NCBI GenBank assembly: GCA_048498995.1
Contig: JBEHWX010000085.1
Location: 1-25,865 of the forward strand
Length of the DNA: 25,865 bases
Origin: JBEHWX01 sp048498995
GTDB lineage: Bacteria > Bacteroidota > Ignavibacteria > OLB7
Direction: 5' to 3'
Part shown: positions 6,841 through 14,721 of the stretch, piece by piece
Layout of the letters: the number at the start of each line of letters is the position of its first letter
How positions within the stretch are numbered: the stretch's first letter is position 1
Position numbers and translations under genes: made by a program
Notes under the pieces: model-generated
The model's input: the letters and a program-made list of their open reading frames with translations, nothing else
The model's database searches: none
What the model was told of the DNA's origin: nothing

Positions 6841-9321
6841 ATGCGGATGATCCCTCCAGTGGGCGGCCTCACGGCCGGGCAAGTACGGGAACGGATCGAG
6901 GCGGGGAAGAGCGCCACGCGGCGGCGCGGACCCGCCCGCTCCACCGCGCGCATCGTCCTGGCCAATCTCCTCACCATCTTCAACCTGATCAACCTCTCGG
7001 TGATCGCCTTCCTCGTCGTCTTCTATCTGAAGACCGGTGACGGACGGCTGCTGCTCGATTCGGTGGGGCTCATCATCCTCACCGTCGCCAACACCGTGAT
7101 CGCCATCGTCAACGAGACCCGCGCGATAAAGAAGCTGAAGGACCTCGAGCGCCTGAAGGGACACGAGGTCCGCGTGGTGCGCGACGGGGAGGTGGCGACG
7201 ATCGACCGGGAGGATCTGGTGGCCGACGACGTGGTGGCGCTCCATACCGGCGATCAGGTGCCGATCGACGGACGCGTGGTCGTGGCCAACCACCTCGAGG
7301 TGGACGAATCGCCTCTGACGGGAGATTCCGAGCCGGTGCTCAAACATGTCGGGGACCTGCTCCGCGCCGGATCGTTCTGCGTCTACGGCGGCGGCTACTA
7401 CGAGGCGGTCGCCGAGCCGGCCGCGGAGGCCGACGGTCTGGCCAAGGTCGACGAGTTCCGCGCCTCGCCGCTGCTGAAGGAGATCAACCTGGTCTTCATC
7501 GTCGCGCTGGTGATCACCGTGATCATCTCCGCGGCGGAACTGCTGCGGGACGTCGAGGGGGGCGGGCTCGGCGTGGAGGGGGTGCGGAAGATCTCGACGA
7601 TGGCCACGACGCTGATCCCCGAGGGGCTGATGTTTTTCGCGACCATCACCTTCGCCGTCGGCATCTACCGGATCGCGCGCCACGGCGCGCTCGTGCAGCG
7701 GATCAACGCGCTCGACTCCCTGCCGGGGCTCGGCGCCGTCTGCATCGACAAGACCGGGACGCTGACGCGCAACGCGCTCCACGTGGCGGCGGTGGTGCCG
7801 TTCGCGGGGGAGCAGGACCGCGCGCGCTGCCAGGGACTGCTCGGCGCCTTCTCCGAGCTCACGAGCGAGCCGAACGCCACCAGCCGCGCCCTCGAATGCT
7901 TTACCCCGTCGGAATGCTGCCGGCTGGTCGACGAGCTCCCGTTCCGCTCCGAGCTGAAGATGAGCGCCGTTCGCCTCGTGGCGGACGATGGGGATCACGT
8001 GCTGCTGCTCGGCGGCTACGATGTGCTGCTGGCGCGGCTCGGCCCGGAGGATCGCGCGCGCGCCGAGGCGCTGTTCACGGAGCATCACCTCCCCGGCTAT
8101 CGCACGCTTCTCTTCGTCGAGCTCGACGGCATGGAGGGGATACTGGCGCCGGAGTCGATCGACTGCTGCAACGCGCGCCCGCTCTGCATCGTGGCGATGA
8201 CCGACGAGGTCCGCCCCGAGGCGCGCGCGGCCATCCGGATGCTGGAGGAGCAGGGGGTGGATGTGAAGATTCTCTCCGGCGATTCGGCCGACGCGGTGGC
8301 CGCGGCCCTGCGTGGCGTGGGACGCCGGACGAGCTCCGACCGGATCGTCACCGGGGATCAGATCGAGGGATTGCCGCCGGAGCGGCTGGCCGAGCTGGTG
8401 GGAAGCACCACGGCGTTCGCGCGGCTGACGCCGGAGCAGAAGCACGAGATCCTCCGCGGCCTCCGCCTGCGCGGCCTCAGGACCGGGATGATCGGCGACG
8501 GCGTGAACGACCTCCCGGCGATGAAGGAGGCGGACGTCTCGATCGCGATGGGAGCCGGGAGCACGGTGGCCCGCGAGGTGGCCTCGATCGTGCTGCTGGA
8601 GAACTCGTTCGGAACGATCCGGGAGACGATCGACGAGGGGAACCGGATCATCAACACGGTGATCTGCGTGGCGCGGCTGTTTCTGGTGAAGACGGTGGTG
8701 GTGCTCGTGCTGAGCCTGCTCCCCTGGTTCACGGCGATGGTCTACCCGCTCACGCCCCGGCGCGGGGCGCTGATGAGCGTGCTCGGCGTCGGGCTGCCGT
8801 CCTATCTGGTGGCGACGTTCAACCGGAACGCCGCGCCGGTGATCGGTTTCCGACGTCAGGTCTTTCCGTTCGTGGCGATCTCCTCGCTGGTGATGATCCT
8901 CGGGACGGTCGCGGCCGGCTGGTGCGTGGAGCGTCTCGGCGCGGGGGAGCTCGAGATCGGCGCGGCGATGATGGCGGCGCTCTCGCTGCTGGCGGTGGCG
9001 AATTATCTGGCGGCGCTGGTGTTCGAGGATCCGGAGGGGCGCTCCCGTTACCTTCGTTTCAGCGCGGTGCTGCTGGTGCTCTATCTGCCGTTCATCCTGA
9101 GCGCGATCGACATCGGGCCGTTCGGCTGGCTGCGGGCGTTCTACGAGATCGATCCGGTTCCCTACCGGCTCTGGTCGGCGCTGGCGCCGGAGATCGTGAT
9201 CGCGGTCGGCGCGCTCTTCGGGTTGCACGCGATCCGCGCCCGCCGCGAGCGAGGGGAGGCCGGACGTCGCGCTCCGCTGGCGACCGGCAAGCTCGCCGGA
9301 GCCGTCTCCGCGGAGCGGTAA
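6841..9321 (+). CDS. CtpE-like P-type cation-transporting ATPase
   Basis: An 826-residue P-type ATPase. The phosphorylation site is CIDKTGTLT (Asp303), the hinge is GDGVND (552-557), and the P-domain also has ILSGDSADAVAAAL. The actuator loop reads LTGDS (162 is Asp) where most families have TGES. Two membrane helices precede the actuator domain (about 39-80), two follow it (about 216-280), and several lie in the C-terminal third. Helix 4 carries LIPEGL (PEGL 260-263), as in calcium-type pumps, not the CPC/CPX of heavy-metal pumps, and there is no N-terminal metal-binding domain. The N-terminal GLTAGQVRERI and the general arrangement match mycobacterial CtpE, reported to move calcium. Calcium or another divalent ion is therefore the likely substrate, by inference. 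The start is taken as ATG 6841 because the upstream open frame is not protein-like. It is divergent from lipoprotein B and convergent with lipoprotein C. Confidence 0.9.
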   Translation: MRMIPPVGGLTAGQVRERIEAGKSATRRRGPARSTARIVLANLLTIFNLINLSVIAFLVVFYLKTGDGRLLLDSVGLIILTVANTVIAIVNETRAIKKLKDLERLKGHEVRVVRDGEVATIDREDLVADDVVALHTGDQVPIDGRVVVANHLEVDESPLTGDSEPVLKHVGDLLRAGSFCVYGGGYYEAVAEPAAEADGLAKVDEFRASPLLKEINLVFIVALVITVIISAAELLRDVEGGGLGVEGVRKISTMATTLIPEGLMFFATITFAVGIYRIARHGALVQRINALDSLPGLGAVCIDKTGTLTRNALHVAAVVPFAGEQDRARCQGLLGAFSELTSEPNATSRALECFTPSECCRLVDELPFRSELKMSAVRLVADDGDHVLLLGGYDVLLARLGPEDRARAEALFTEHHLPGYRTLLFVELDGMEGILAPESIDCCNARPLCIVAMTDEVRPEARAAIRMLEEQGVDVKILSGDSADAVAAALRGVGRRTSSDRIVTGDQIEGLPPERLAELVGSTTAFARLTPEQKHEILRGLRLRGLRTGMIGDGVNDLPAMKEADVSIAMGAGSTVAREVASIVLLENSFGTIRETIDEGNRIINTVICVARLFLVKTVVVLVLSLLPWFTAMVYPLTPRRGALMSVLGVGLPSYLVATFNRNAAPVIGFRRQVFPFVAISSLVMILGTVAAGWCVERLGAGELEIGAAMMAALSLLAVANYLAALVFEDPEGRSRYLRFSAVLLVLYLPFILSAIDIGPFGWLRAFYEIDPVPYRLWSALAPEIVIAVGALFGLHAIRARRERGEAGRRAPLATGKLAGAVSAER

Positions 9322-9334
9322 CGCGGAGCGGTAA
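9309..9334 (+). repeat. 13-bp duplication containing the ATPase stop codon
   Basis: CGCGGAGCGGTAA occurs at 9309-9321 and again at 9322-9334. The first copy contains the last codons and TAA stop of the ATPase; the second supplies another in-frame-looking TAA 13 bases later. A third degraded half-copy (CCGCAGCGG) follows. Confidence 0.75.
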
Positions 9335-9372
9335 CCCGCAGCGGAGATCGTGGAGAGTTTGCCGTGGATCGT

Positions 9373-9403
9373 CGGCCGCCGCGCCTTCCGCGCGCGGCGG
9401 CCG
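9373..9403. terminator. GC-rich hairpin between convergent genes
   Basis: Perfect 12-bp arms at 9373-9384 (CGGCCGCCGCGC) and 9392-9403 flank a 7-base loop. It sits between the ATPase stop (9321) and the stop of the minus-strand lipoprotein gene (9410), where a shared two-way terminator is expected. There is no T-tract on either side. Confidence 0.6.
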
Positions 9404-9409
9404 TGAGCG

Positions 9410-10984
9410 TCAGTAGTCGACCTTGACCAGCTTCATGTCATGGAACCCTACTTCTTCGTGCATGAACGTCGAAAAGACGAAACTCCGATCGTTCAACCAG
9501 GTCGACGTCGACAGCATTGGATACGCTCCTCTAAGGAGGACAAGGCTGGGGAGGATCAGCACTTCATGCTCCTTGCCACCGTCGACGGACTCACCATCGG
9601 TGGCCCGATATTCGCGCACGACGATCTTCATGCCACTCCTGTAGAAATATTGTACAGTATTGTGGCTCGTGGCACGTGTTTCGAACGAAATTCCGGCGAA
9701 ACTTGCGTATCGTGAGGCCTGGTCCTTGCGGAAACCTTGGCGCCACCTCAATGCGCCAACGCCGTCAATGCCGAGCATAAGTACGTTGCCGGCGCGGCAG
9801 CCGTTATCGAGGTTCGGAAATTTTCCAAGCCAGCTCGTGCGAGAAATGCCTATGCGCTGTTCGAACAGGAGCGTGAACGCTGTATCCGTCGATGTCGTCA
9901 GGCAGCTGTGAAACGCTGCATACTCGAACGTGCTGACGTCGCCAAAAATCTGCCGTATCGTGCTGTCCTGCACTGCTGTGAAGGTGTTCACCGGGACGTA
10001 ATCCCTGCCGAAGTCGAATTTTGTGACGCTGATCCCAACGAGTCGATTGTGGATGCTATACGCTCGAATAATACGAATAGTATTATTGTCTTCAACGCGC
10101 GCATAGGTGCCGAGCGTGTCTGGAATCTCATCGGCCGGCGCAGGTATCGTTGCGCTCAATCGGCTTTCTCCCGGCCCATCCAGCATCGACTGCTTCGTCA
10201 CCGTGAGTGTGGCCTTGGGATCAACACTGGTTATGAATAGATCTCCCTGGTTATCGATCAGCATCGACCTGAACACATCCCCCTTCCGTGCCGGCGTGAA
10301 CGTGACACTTCTGGTCGCTATCACGGAGAGATCTTTCCCGAGAAGTACGACCTCGAGCTTGCGACTGGTTCCCTTCACTCCCGTCATGATCCCAACGATC
10401 GAATAGGAGCTGTCCGGCGATGTGGCAATTGAATATTGACCGGACGGATAGTCCACGTCGTCCAATGGCTTGGCCCTGTGAACGATCGTCTCTTCCTGCA
10501 TCGCTCCCGTCGTGAGGCTGAACATCCTTCGAACGAGAAACATCGAATCCTCGGATGAAACGCGATAACCAAGCATGATTAGGTTGTCTCCTGAGCGACT
10601 CAACCTGAGTGGAAGATCGGCCGGCAGAGTATAACACCACCCACCGAAAATGCTATAGAAACGCTGCGCCTCTTCTGGAACCGCGATTTGTGTCGCCCAG
10701 ATGGTTCCGAGGGTATCGTCCAATCGCTGAAGTCGATATTCAGTTGGAGTTATCATCTGGCAGGCTACGAGCCCCCCCTCTGGAAGAGCAAGAATCGCGG
10801 GCGTGCCCCATTCCGATCCGATACACTGAAAGCTAATATTGCGGATGACAGAGCCATTGGTTCCTATCAGCTTTGTCGAAGGGGTGCCTCTGCCTCCTGG
10901 AAGGTAGCTGGTAACGGCACATGAACTCAATCCAATGGCGAGGAGGGAAAGAAGCTTGATAGTTGCAAACCGAACGTTGATCAT
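9410..10984 (-). CDS. Large lipoprotein, paralogue C, in low-GC DNA
   Basis: A 524-residue lipoprotein starting at ATG 10984: MINVRFATIKLLSLLAIGLSSC, with the lipobox cysteine at residue 22. Family landmarks shared with A and B are LVACQM and TIWATQIAVP near the N-terminus, EVVLLGKDLSVIATRSVTF, LIDNQGDLFITS, VTKFDFGRD, TLLFEQR, VLMLGIDGVGALRW and the C-terminal STWLNDRSFVFSTF...DMKLVKVDY. The gene is clearly poorer in GC than its neighbours (sampled lines 45-60%, against about 70-75% in the ATPase), with more A/T-ending codons. That fits recent acquisition, or an older member evading the genomic drift toward GC. It stands alone, convergent with the ATPase and with no close upstream neighbour on its strand. 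No good Shine-Dalgarno site is seen. It is probably an envelope protein of repeated beta-strands; function is unknown. Confidence 0.78.
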   Translation of the reverse strand: MINVRFATIKLLSLLAIGLSSCAVTSYLPGGRGTPSTKLIGTNGSVIRNISFQCIGSEWGTPAILALPEGGLVACQMITPTEYRLQRLDDTLGTIWATQIAVPEEAQRFYSIFGGWCYTLPADLPLRLSRSGDNLIMLGYRVSSEDSMFLVRRMFSLTTGAMQEETIVHRAKPLDDVDYPSGQYSIATSPDSSYSIVGIMTGVKGTSRKLEVVLLGKDLSVIATRSVTFTPARKGDVFRSMLIDNQGDLFITSVDPKATLTVTKQSMLDGPGESRLSATIPAPADEIPDTLGTYARVEDNNTIRIIRAYSIHNRLVGISVTKFDFGRDYVPVNTFTAVQDSTIRQIFGDVSTFEYAAFHSCLTTSTDTAFTLLFEQRIGISRTSWLGKFPNLDNGCRAGNVLMLGIDGVGALRWRQGFRKDQASRYASFAGISFETRATSHNTVQYFYRSGMKIVVREYRATDGESVDGGKEHEVLILPSLVLLRGAYPMLSTSTWLNDRSFVFSTFMHEEVGFHDMKLVKVDY

Positions 10985-11374
10985 GCAGCTTCTGAAGGTG
11001 ATTGTGGAACCGAAAGTTCGTCGGTGACGTAGGATTCGCGGTATTGGGGCACCATCGCAAACGATTTCGGTATGATGATGTACGCCAGCCATGCCGACAT
11101 AATGATTCAAGAACTCCGAGTCTCATCAACTCGAGGAGATGGGACGGCGAACACGCCGCCGTGTCAGTCCCTCATCATGTTGGTGCGCTCCCGCATTAGC
11201 ATCGAGTCTTTTGCGGGGGATGGAGCCATGCGAGCAAGGTCTTCAGAATGTCGCGGCTACTCGAATTGTTGTTCCACGATGGTGATCATTGGCAATGAGG
11301 CATCCAAGTTTTGACGTGCCGGTTGACATTGGTTCTTGTGTTGCTCCGGATCGGGCCATGGCTCTCGTATTCCT
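10985..11374. other. Low-GC intergenic region, 390 bp
   Basis: This stretch lies between lipoprotein C and the deaminase-like gene, both on the minus strand. It keeps the lower GC of lipoprotein C up to about 11345 and then returns to high GC within about 30 bases. It must contain the promoter of lipoprotein C, but no TAnnTT(C/G)(C/G) element or convincing -35/-10 pair was found. The short frames here are not protein-like. Confidence 0.5.
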
Positions 11375-12949
11375 TCACCACTTCGCCTCGAACGCCGCGA
11401 AGCGGGATTCCAGCTCCCACTCCAGGCGCGCCTTCTCGTTGGCCGCCAGATACGCCGCGCACGTGCCGGAGAGCGTGGCGCTCCCGGGGCGGTCGCCGGC
11501 GCATTCGGCCACCGGCACGAACGCGCCGGCATCCTTCCACATGCTCTTCCCCTCCACGAACGCGTGCTCCAGTCCGGCGCGGGACATCCTCTTCAGCGTC
11601 CGGTAGTCGACTCCCTGCTCGTAGGCGGCGCGGAGATATTCGTTGGTGATGTCGATGCGGGAAACCCCCTCGTCGTCGGTCGCCAGGGCCACCGGCACGC
11701 CGCGCGACAGGTATTCCCGGAGCGGGTGATGTTTCCCGGTCACGCCGAGGATCACGTCGTTGCTCGTCAGGCAGATCTCCACCATCACGTTCCTGCGCGC
11801 CAGCTCGGCCACCAGATCGTTGGCTCCATCCTCGTACATCACGTCGACGCCATGGCCGATCCGCTCGGCGCCGGCCACCTCCACCGCGCTCCGGATGTGG
11901 CAGCAGAGCTCCGACGGCGGCACCATCCCGGGAGCCAGCTCGCCGGCGTGGAGCGTGATGTGGACGTTCGGGTAGATCGTCTTCAGCCATCCGATGATCC
12001 GCATATGCAGATCGTAGTTGTCGAGCGACGCCAGCCAGTCCTCCGGCTGCACCAGATTCAGCCCGACGAAGCGCTTGTCCATGCCGGCAAGCTCGAATCC
12101 GGCGAGGATCTGCGCGAAGACCTGTTCGCGGGGGAAGGCGCGGAGCACCTGATAGAGCCAGCGGACGGTGACGCCGCAGGCCGGGCTCCCCGTGCCGCCG
12201 GTGCATCCCATCAGCGTGTGGGCCTTCTGCTCGACGGCGTCCAGCCGGGCGATGGCGCCGCGGAGGGAATCGCGCAGGCCGGCGGCCAGCAGCCGGTTCC
12301 GCATCTCGGCGAAGTCGTCGTTCCAGCCGAGCCGGGCGGCCATGCGTCCGGAGACATTGCCGTCGGCGGTGTTCATCAGCTCCAGGTAGACCACGTTGCC
12401 GGAGGCGGCGCGTTGCACCACCTCGGCGAGCATCTCGGCGGTCCGTCCGCCGCCGGCGCGGCCGAACTTGTCGAAGGAGTCGAAGAAGTGGTCGTGGCCG
12501 CTCTGGCCGGAGAGCTGCCAGTTGCGCATCGACCAGGCATCGACCAGGCGGGCGTGGATCTCCGGATCGACGAGCGCCGAATCGATCGGGATGGCGCCCC
12601 CCTCGCAGCGGTCGGTGGCGGCCATGGAGGTCGGGTCGTAGCAGAGTCCGGCCTCGGCGCCCCAGCGGATGAAGCTTTCGGCGTAGACGGCGCCGGAGAG
12701 ATGGGAATGGAGATCGGCTCCCTTCGGCATCTCCTTCAGAAACGCGCGCAGCCGGAGCGGATCGCCGGCGATGCCGGCGAAGTAGGCGGCGGTTTTCTCC
12801 TCGGCGCCGGAGCCGCGCGTGATGCGAGCCGGCGCGGGGGCTCCCCGCACGGCGCTCCGCGCGACGGTCTGTCCCGGCAATCGGAGCGTGCCGAGCATGA
12901 GGAGCAACAGGATCGTGAGAATCCGGCGGGTGCCGCGTTCGATCTGCAT
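11375..12949 (-). CDS. Exported adenosine/AMP-deaminase family protein
   Basis: A 524-residue zinc amidohydrolase of the adenosine deaminase family. The motifs appear in order: GADLHSHLSG (His81, His83, metal ligands), ITLHAGEL (His334, Glu337, proton transfer), RIGHG (His366), CLTSND and ATDDEGVSR (Asp425, Asp426). Catalytic positions are therefore complete. ATG at 12949 gives a signal peptide (ILTILLLLMLGTLRLPGQ), so the enzyme should act outside the cytoplasm. At this length it exceeds cytosolic adenosine deaminases (about 330-350 residues) and is closer to secreted ADGF/ADA2-type enzymes; the helical segment before the HxH motif and the insert around residues 100-200 account for much of the extra length. 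The likely role is deamination of extracellular adenosine or a related purine for scavenging; the substrate is inferred. Upstream in-frame starts (for example 13009) only add sequence before the signal peptide. It appears to be monocistronic. Confidence 0.88.
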   Translation of the reverse strand: MQIERGTRRILTILLLLMLGTLRLPGQTVARSAVRGAPAPARITRGSGAEEKTAAYFAGIAGDPLRLRAFLKEMPKGADLHSHLSGAVYAESFIRWGAEAGLCYDPTSMAATDRCEGGAIPIDSALVDPEIHARLVDAWSMRNWQLSGQSGHDHFFDSFDKFGRAGGGRTAEMLAEVVQRAASGNVVYLELMNTADGNVSGRMAARLGWNDDFAEMRNRLLAAGLRDSLRGAIARLDAVEQKAHTLMGCTGGTGSPACGVTVRWLYQVLRAFPREQVFAQILAGFELAGMDKRFVGLNLVQPEDWLASLDNYDLHMRIIGWLKTIYPNVHITLHAGELAPGMVPPSELCCHIRSAVEVAGAERIGHGVDVMYEDGANDLVAELARRNVMVEICLTSNDVILGVTGKHHPLREYLSRGVPVALATDDEGVSRIDITNEYLRAAYEQGVDYRTLKRMSRAGLEHAFVEGKSMWKDAGAFVPVAECAGDRPGSATLSGTCAAYLAANEKARLEWELESRFAAFEAKW

Positions 12950-14721
12950 GGCGTTCGTGGACGAGAAGGTATGCTGACGGGGATTCGGGCGGGCCGGGTG
13001 GGGGAGCAACCGGCGCTGTCGTGCCGGGCGGCGTGCCCTCGATGCGGGGCAAGTATAGCGTATCCCGAGGAAATTCCGAGCGTCCGGAGCCTTCGGCAGC
13101 CCGCGGAATGTCGACCCGGAAGGGGGGCGACGGACGCGGCGAGGGGATCATCCGGCTTTGGTCGGATCACGATCGATCGCTCCCGCCGCCGGCGTCGCGG
13201 GCGGGGCAGCGCGATCCCCCGCCGGCGTTCTTGGACGTATCGATCTCTCGATCCGAGCGCGGGCTGGCAACCGACGTCGATGGGGAGATGGGCTTCGGGA
13301 GACGGGTATCGTGATCCCCGACGATTGTTCGGGGGAGATGCGCGACGCATTCCCCGGATCGGGCATCGGGCGTGCCGGGAGCCCTCCGGGCAGGGAGAGC
13401 CACGGGATGATCGGGAGCGAGGATCGACGAGTGATGCGATCGGGAACGGGTGTGAAGGCCCGGCCGGCGGCGAAGCTGGCGGATATGCCGGACGGGTGTC
13501 GATGCCGCTCGATGTGTGGTGTTCGAGCGGTCTGTATGGGCACGGGCAGGGCTGGGGGCGAACCCCCAGCCTGGTGAACGGATGCTACCCGTGTTTCCTC
13601 CCTGGTTAGCGGTGGCGCTGCTATCGTCCCGCGCGATCGGGCGACCTGATGGTGTGTCGCTCCGTCACCTGAGGACGTGCAAAAAATCTTCATGAACGTT
13701 GCGCGCCGGTGTGCTCCGGATCGGAGCAAGGTCGGAAGCCATCGAGGGGGCTGGCGACGACCGGGCGTGGTCGATACTGGCAGGGCTCCGATGCCGACCG
13801 AGGCCGGCTCGCGGAGCCGGATCCCGGCGGCGATCGCGGGAGTCCGGGATGCCGCTCGAAATCCGTGATGGGAATTCAATCGACCGTGAGCGCGCCTTCG
13901 GCGCGGCGGTCACAAGGTGTCTCGATCTCCATGTCCAGGGCCCGAAACCGGCGTGTTTCGCCGAATTGCGGTGGCTCCGATCTGTTCGAACCTCCGGGAA
14001 CGCTCCTCCCGGACGCATGCGCCGGATCTCCGTGACCTGAATGGCGATGCGCTCCGGACAGTCCCGGTCACGATATCATCGCATACCATGGGGTGAGGAT
14101 GGATCGGGGCGGGTTCCGAGGAACGACGGCAATGGTTCAAAGGACATGGGGCGGCCAGTCGTGCAGCCGGTGATGTGGCTAGTGGTGGGGGGCGAGTTCA
14201 GATTCCATCATTGCTCGGAGCTGGACATCGCGACGACGCTGGCAAAAGCATTTTTCAAGGTTACGGACACAAGTTATCCCGCGCGGGAGCGGGGCGAAAT
14301 GGCATGATGATGTACTTCGTTACTCTTCGACTTCCGTGGGCGCAGCAAACGACGATGGGAATGGTGGGATCGGGAAAATAGCGGTGATTCAGCGAGAATT
14401 GGCCGATTCCGGGCTGGTGCCTCCGCCGGATCCATCACGGGACGACGGGCCCGGTCGGCATCGGATCCCCCTTTCGGCGCCCGAGGCGGCGTCTCTCCGG
14501 TGGCCGCGACGCGAGATATCGGCCCCCGGTACCCTAAACGAATGTGGGAATCCATTACGATCATCCGGCAGGAACGATCGCCGTTGCTTCCGGTGGAGGA
14601 GATCCGTCCGCTCCCCCGGTGGGTCTGGAAGCGCGCGCCGGCAACGATCGTGGCCGGCTATCGGTCACGATCGATCGTCCGATGGGCCACGTCGGAGCGG
14701 GAGCGCCCGGCGATGCCGGCC
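12950..14721. other. Gene-free region with many short hairpins, about 1.8 kb
   Basis: No reading frame here has protein-like composition, a start with a Shine-Dalgarno site or a recognisable domain; all frames are short, arginine/serine-rich and overlap each other. A sequence close to the promoter pattern (TATACTTG, minus strand, 13050-13057) lies about 100 bases upstream of the deaminase gene. The centre is rich in perfect inverted repeats (separate entry). GATC sites are as dense as in coding DNA. No tRNA, rRNA or known riboswitch was recognised. The region could hold a structured RNA, dispersed intergenic repeats or remnants of decayed genes. Confidence 0.6.
13541..14013. other. Series of perfect hairpins; candidate structured RNA or dispersed palindromic repeat
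   Basis: Within 473 bases there are at least six perfect short-loop inverted repeats: 13550-13558/13563-13571 (9 bp, CGAA loop), enclosed by CACGGG 13541-13546/CCCGTG 13588-13593; 13713-13718/13722-13727 (loop GAT); 13804-13810/13814-13820 (7 bp, loop GCG); 13821-13827/13844-13850 (ATCCCGG/CCGGGAT); 13891-13896/13900-13905 (loop TTC); and 13993-13999/14007-14013 (TCCGGGA/TCCCGGA). Several have tri- or tetraloops typical of stable RNA hairpins. Transcription and strand are unknown, because inverted repeats look the same on both strands. High GC favours chance pairing, so each stem alone is weak; the density is what is notable. Confidence 0.35.

Noticed and set aside
6420..9228. Minus-strand open frame continuing upstream of lipoprotein B across the whole ATPase region
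   Set aside because: It is antisense to a gene with all P-type ATPase motifs, is rich in Arg/His/Asp/Gln as expected of a mirror frame in GC-rich DNA, and has no domain. The real gene starts at the lipoprotein signal at 6369.
13148..13879. 243-codon minus-strand and 139-codon plus-strand frames in the gene-free region
   Set aside because: Both are Arg/Ser/Pro-rich, overlap each other, have no Shine-Dalgarno site or domain, and cross several hairpins. GC-rich DNA gives such frames by chance.
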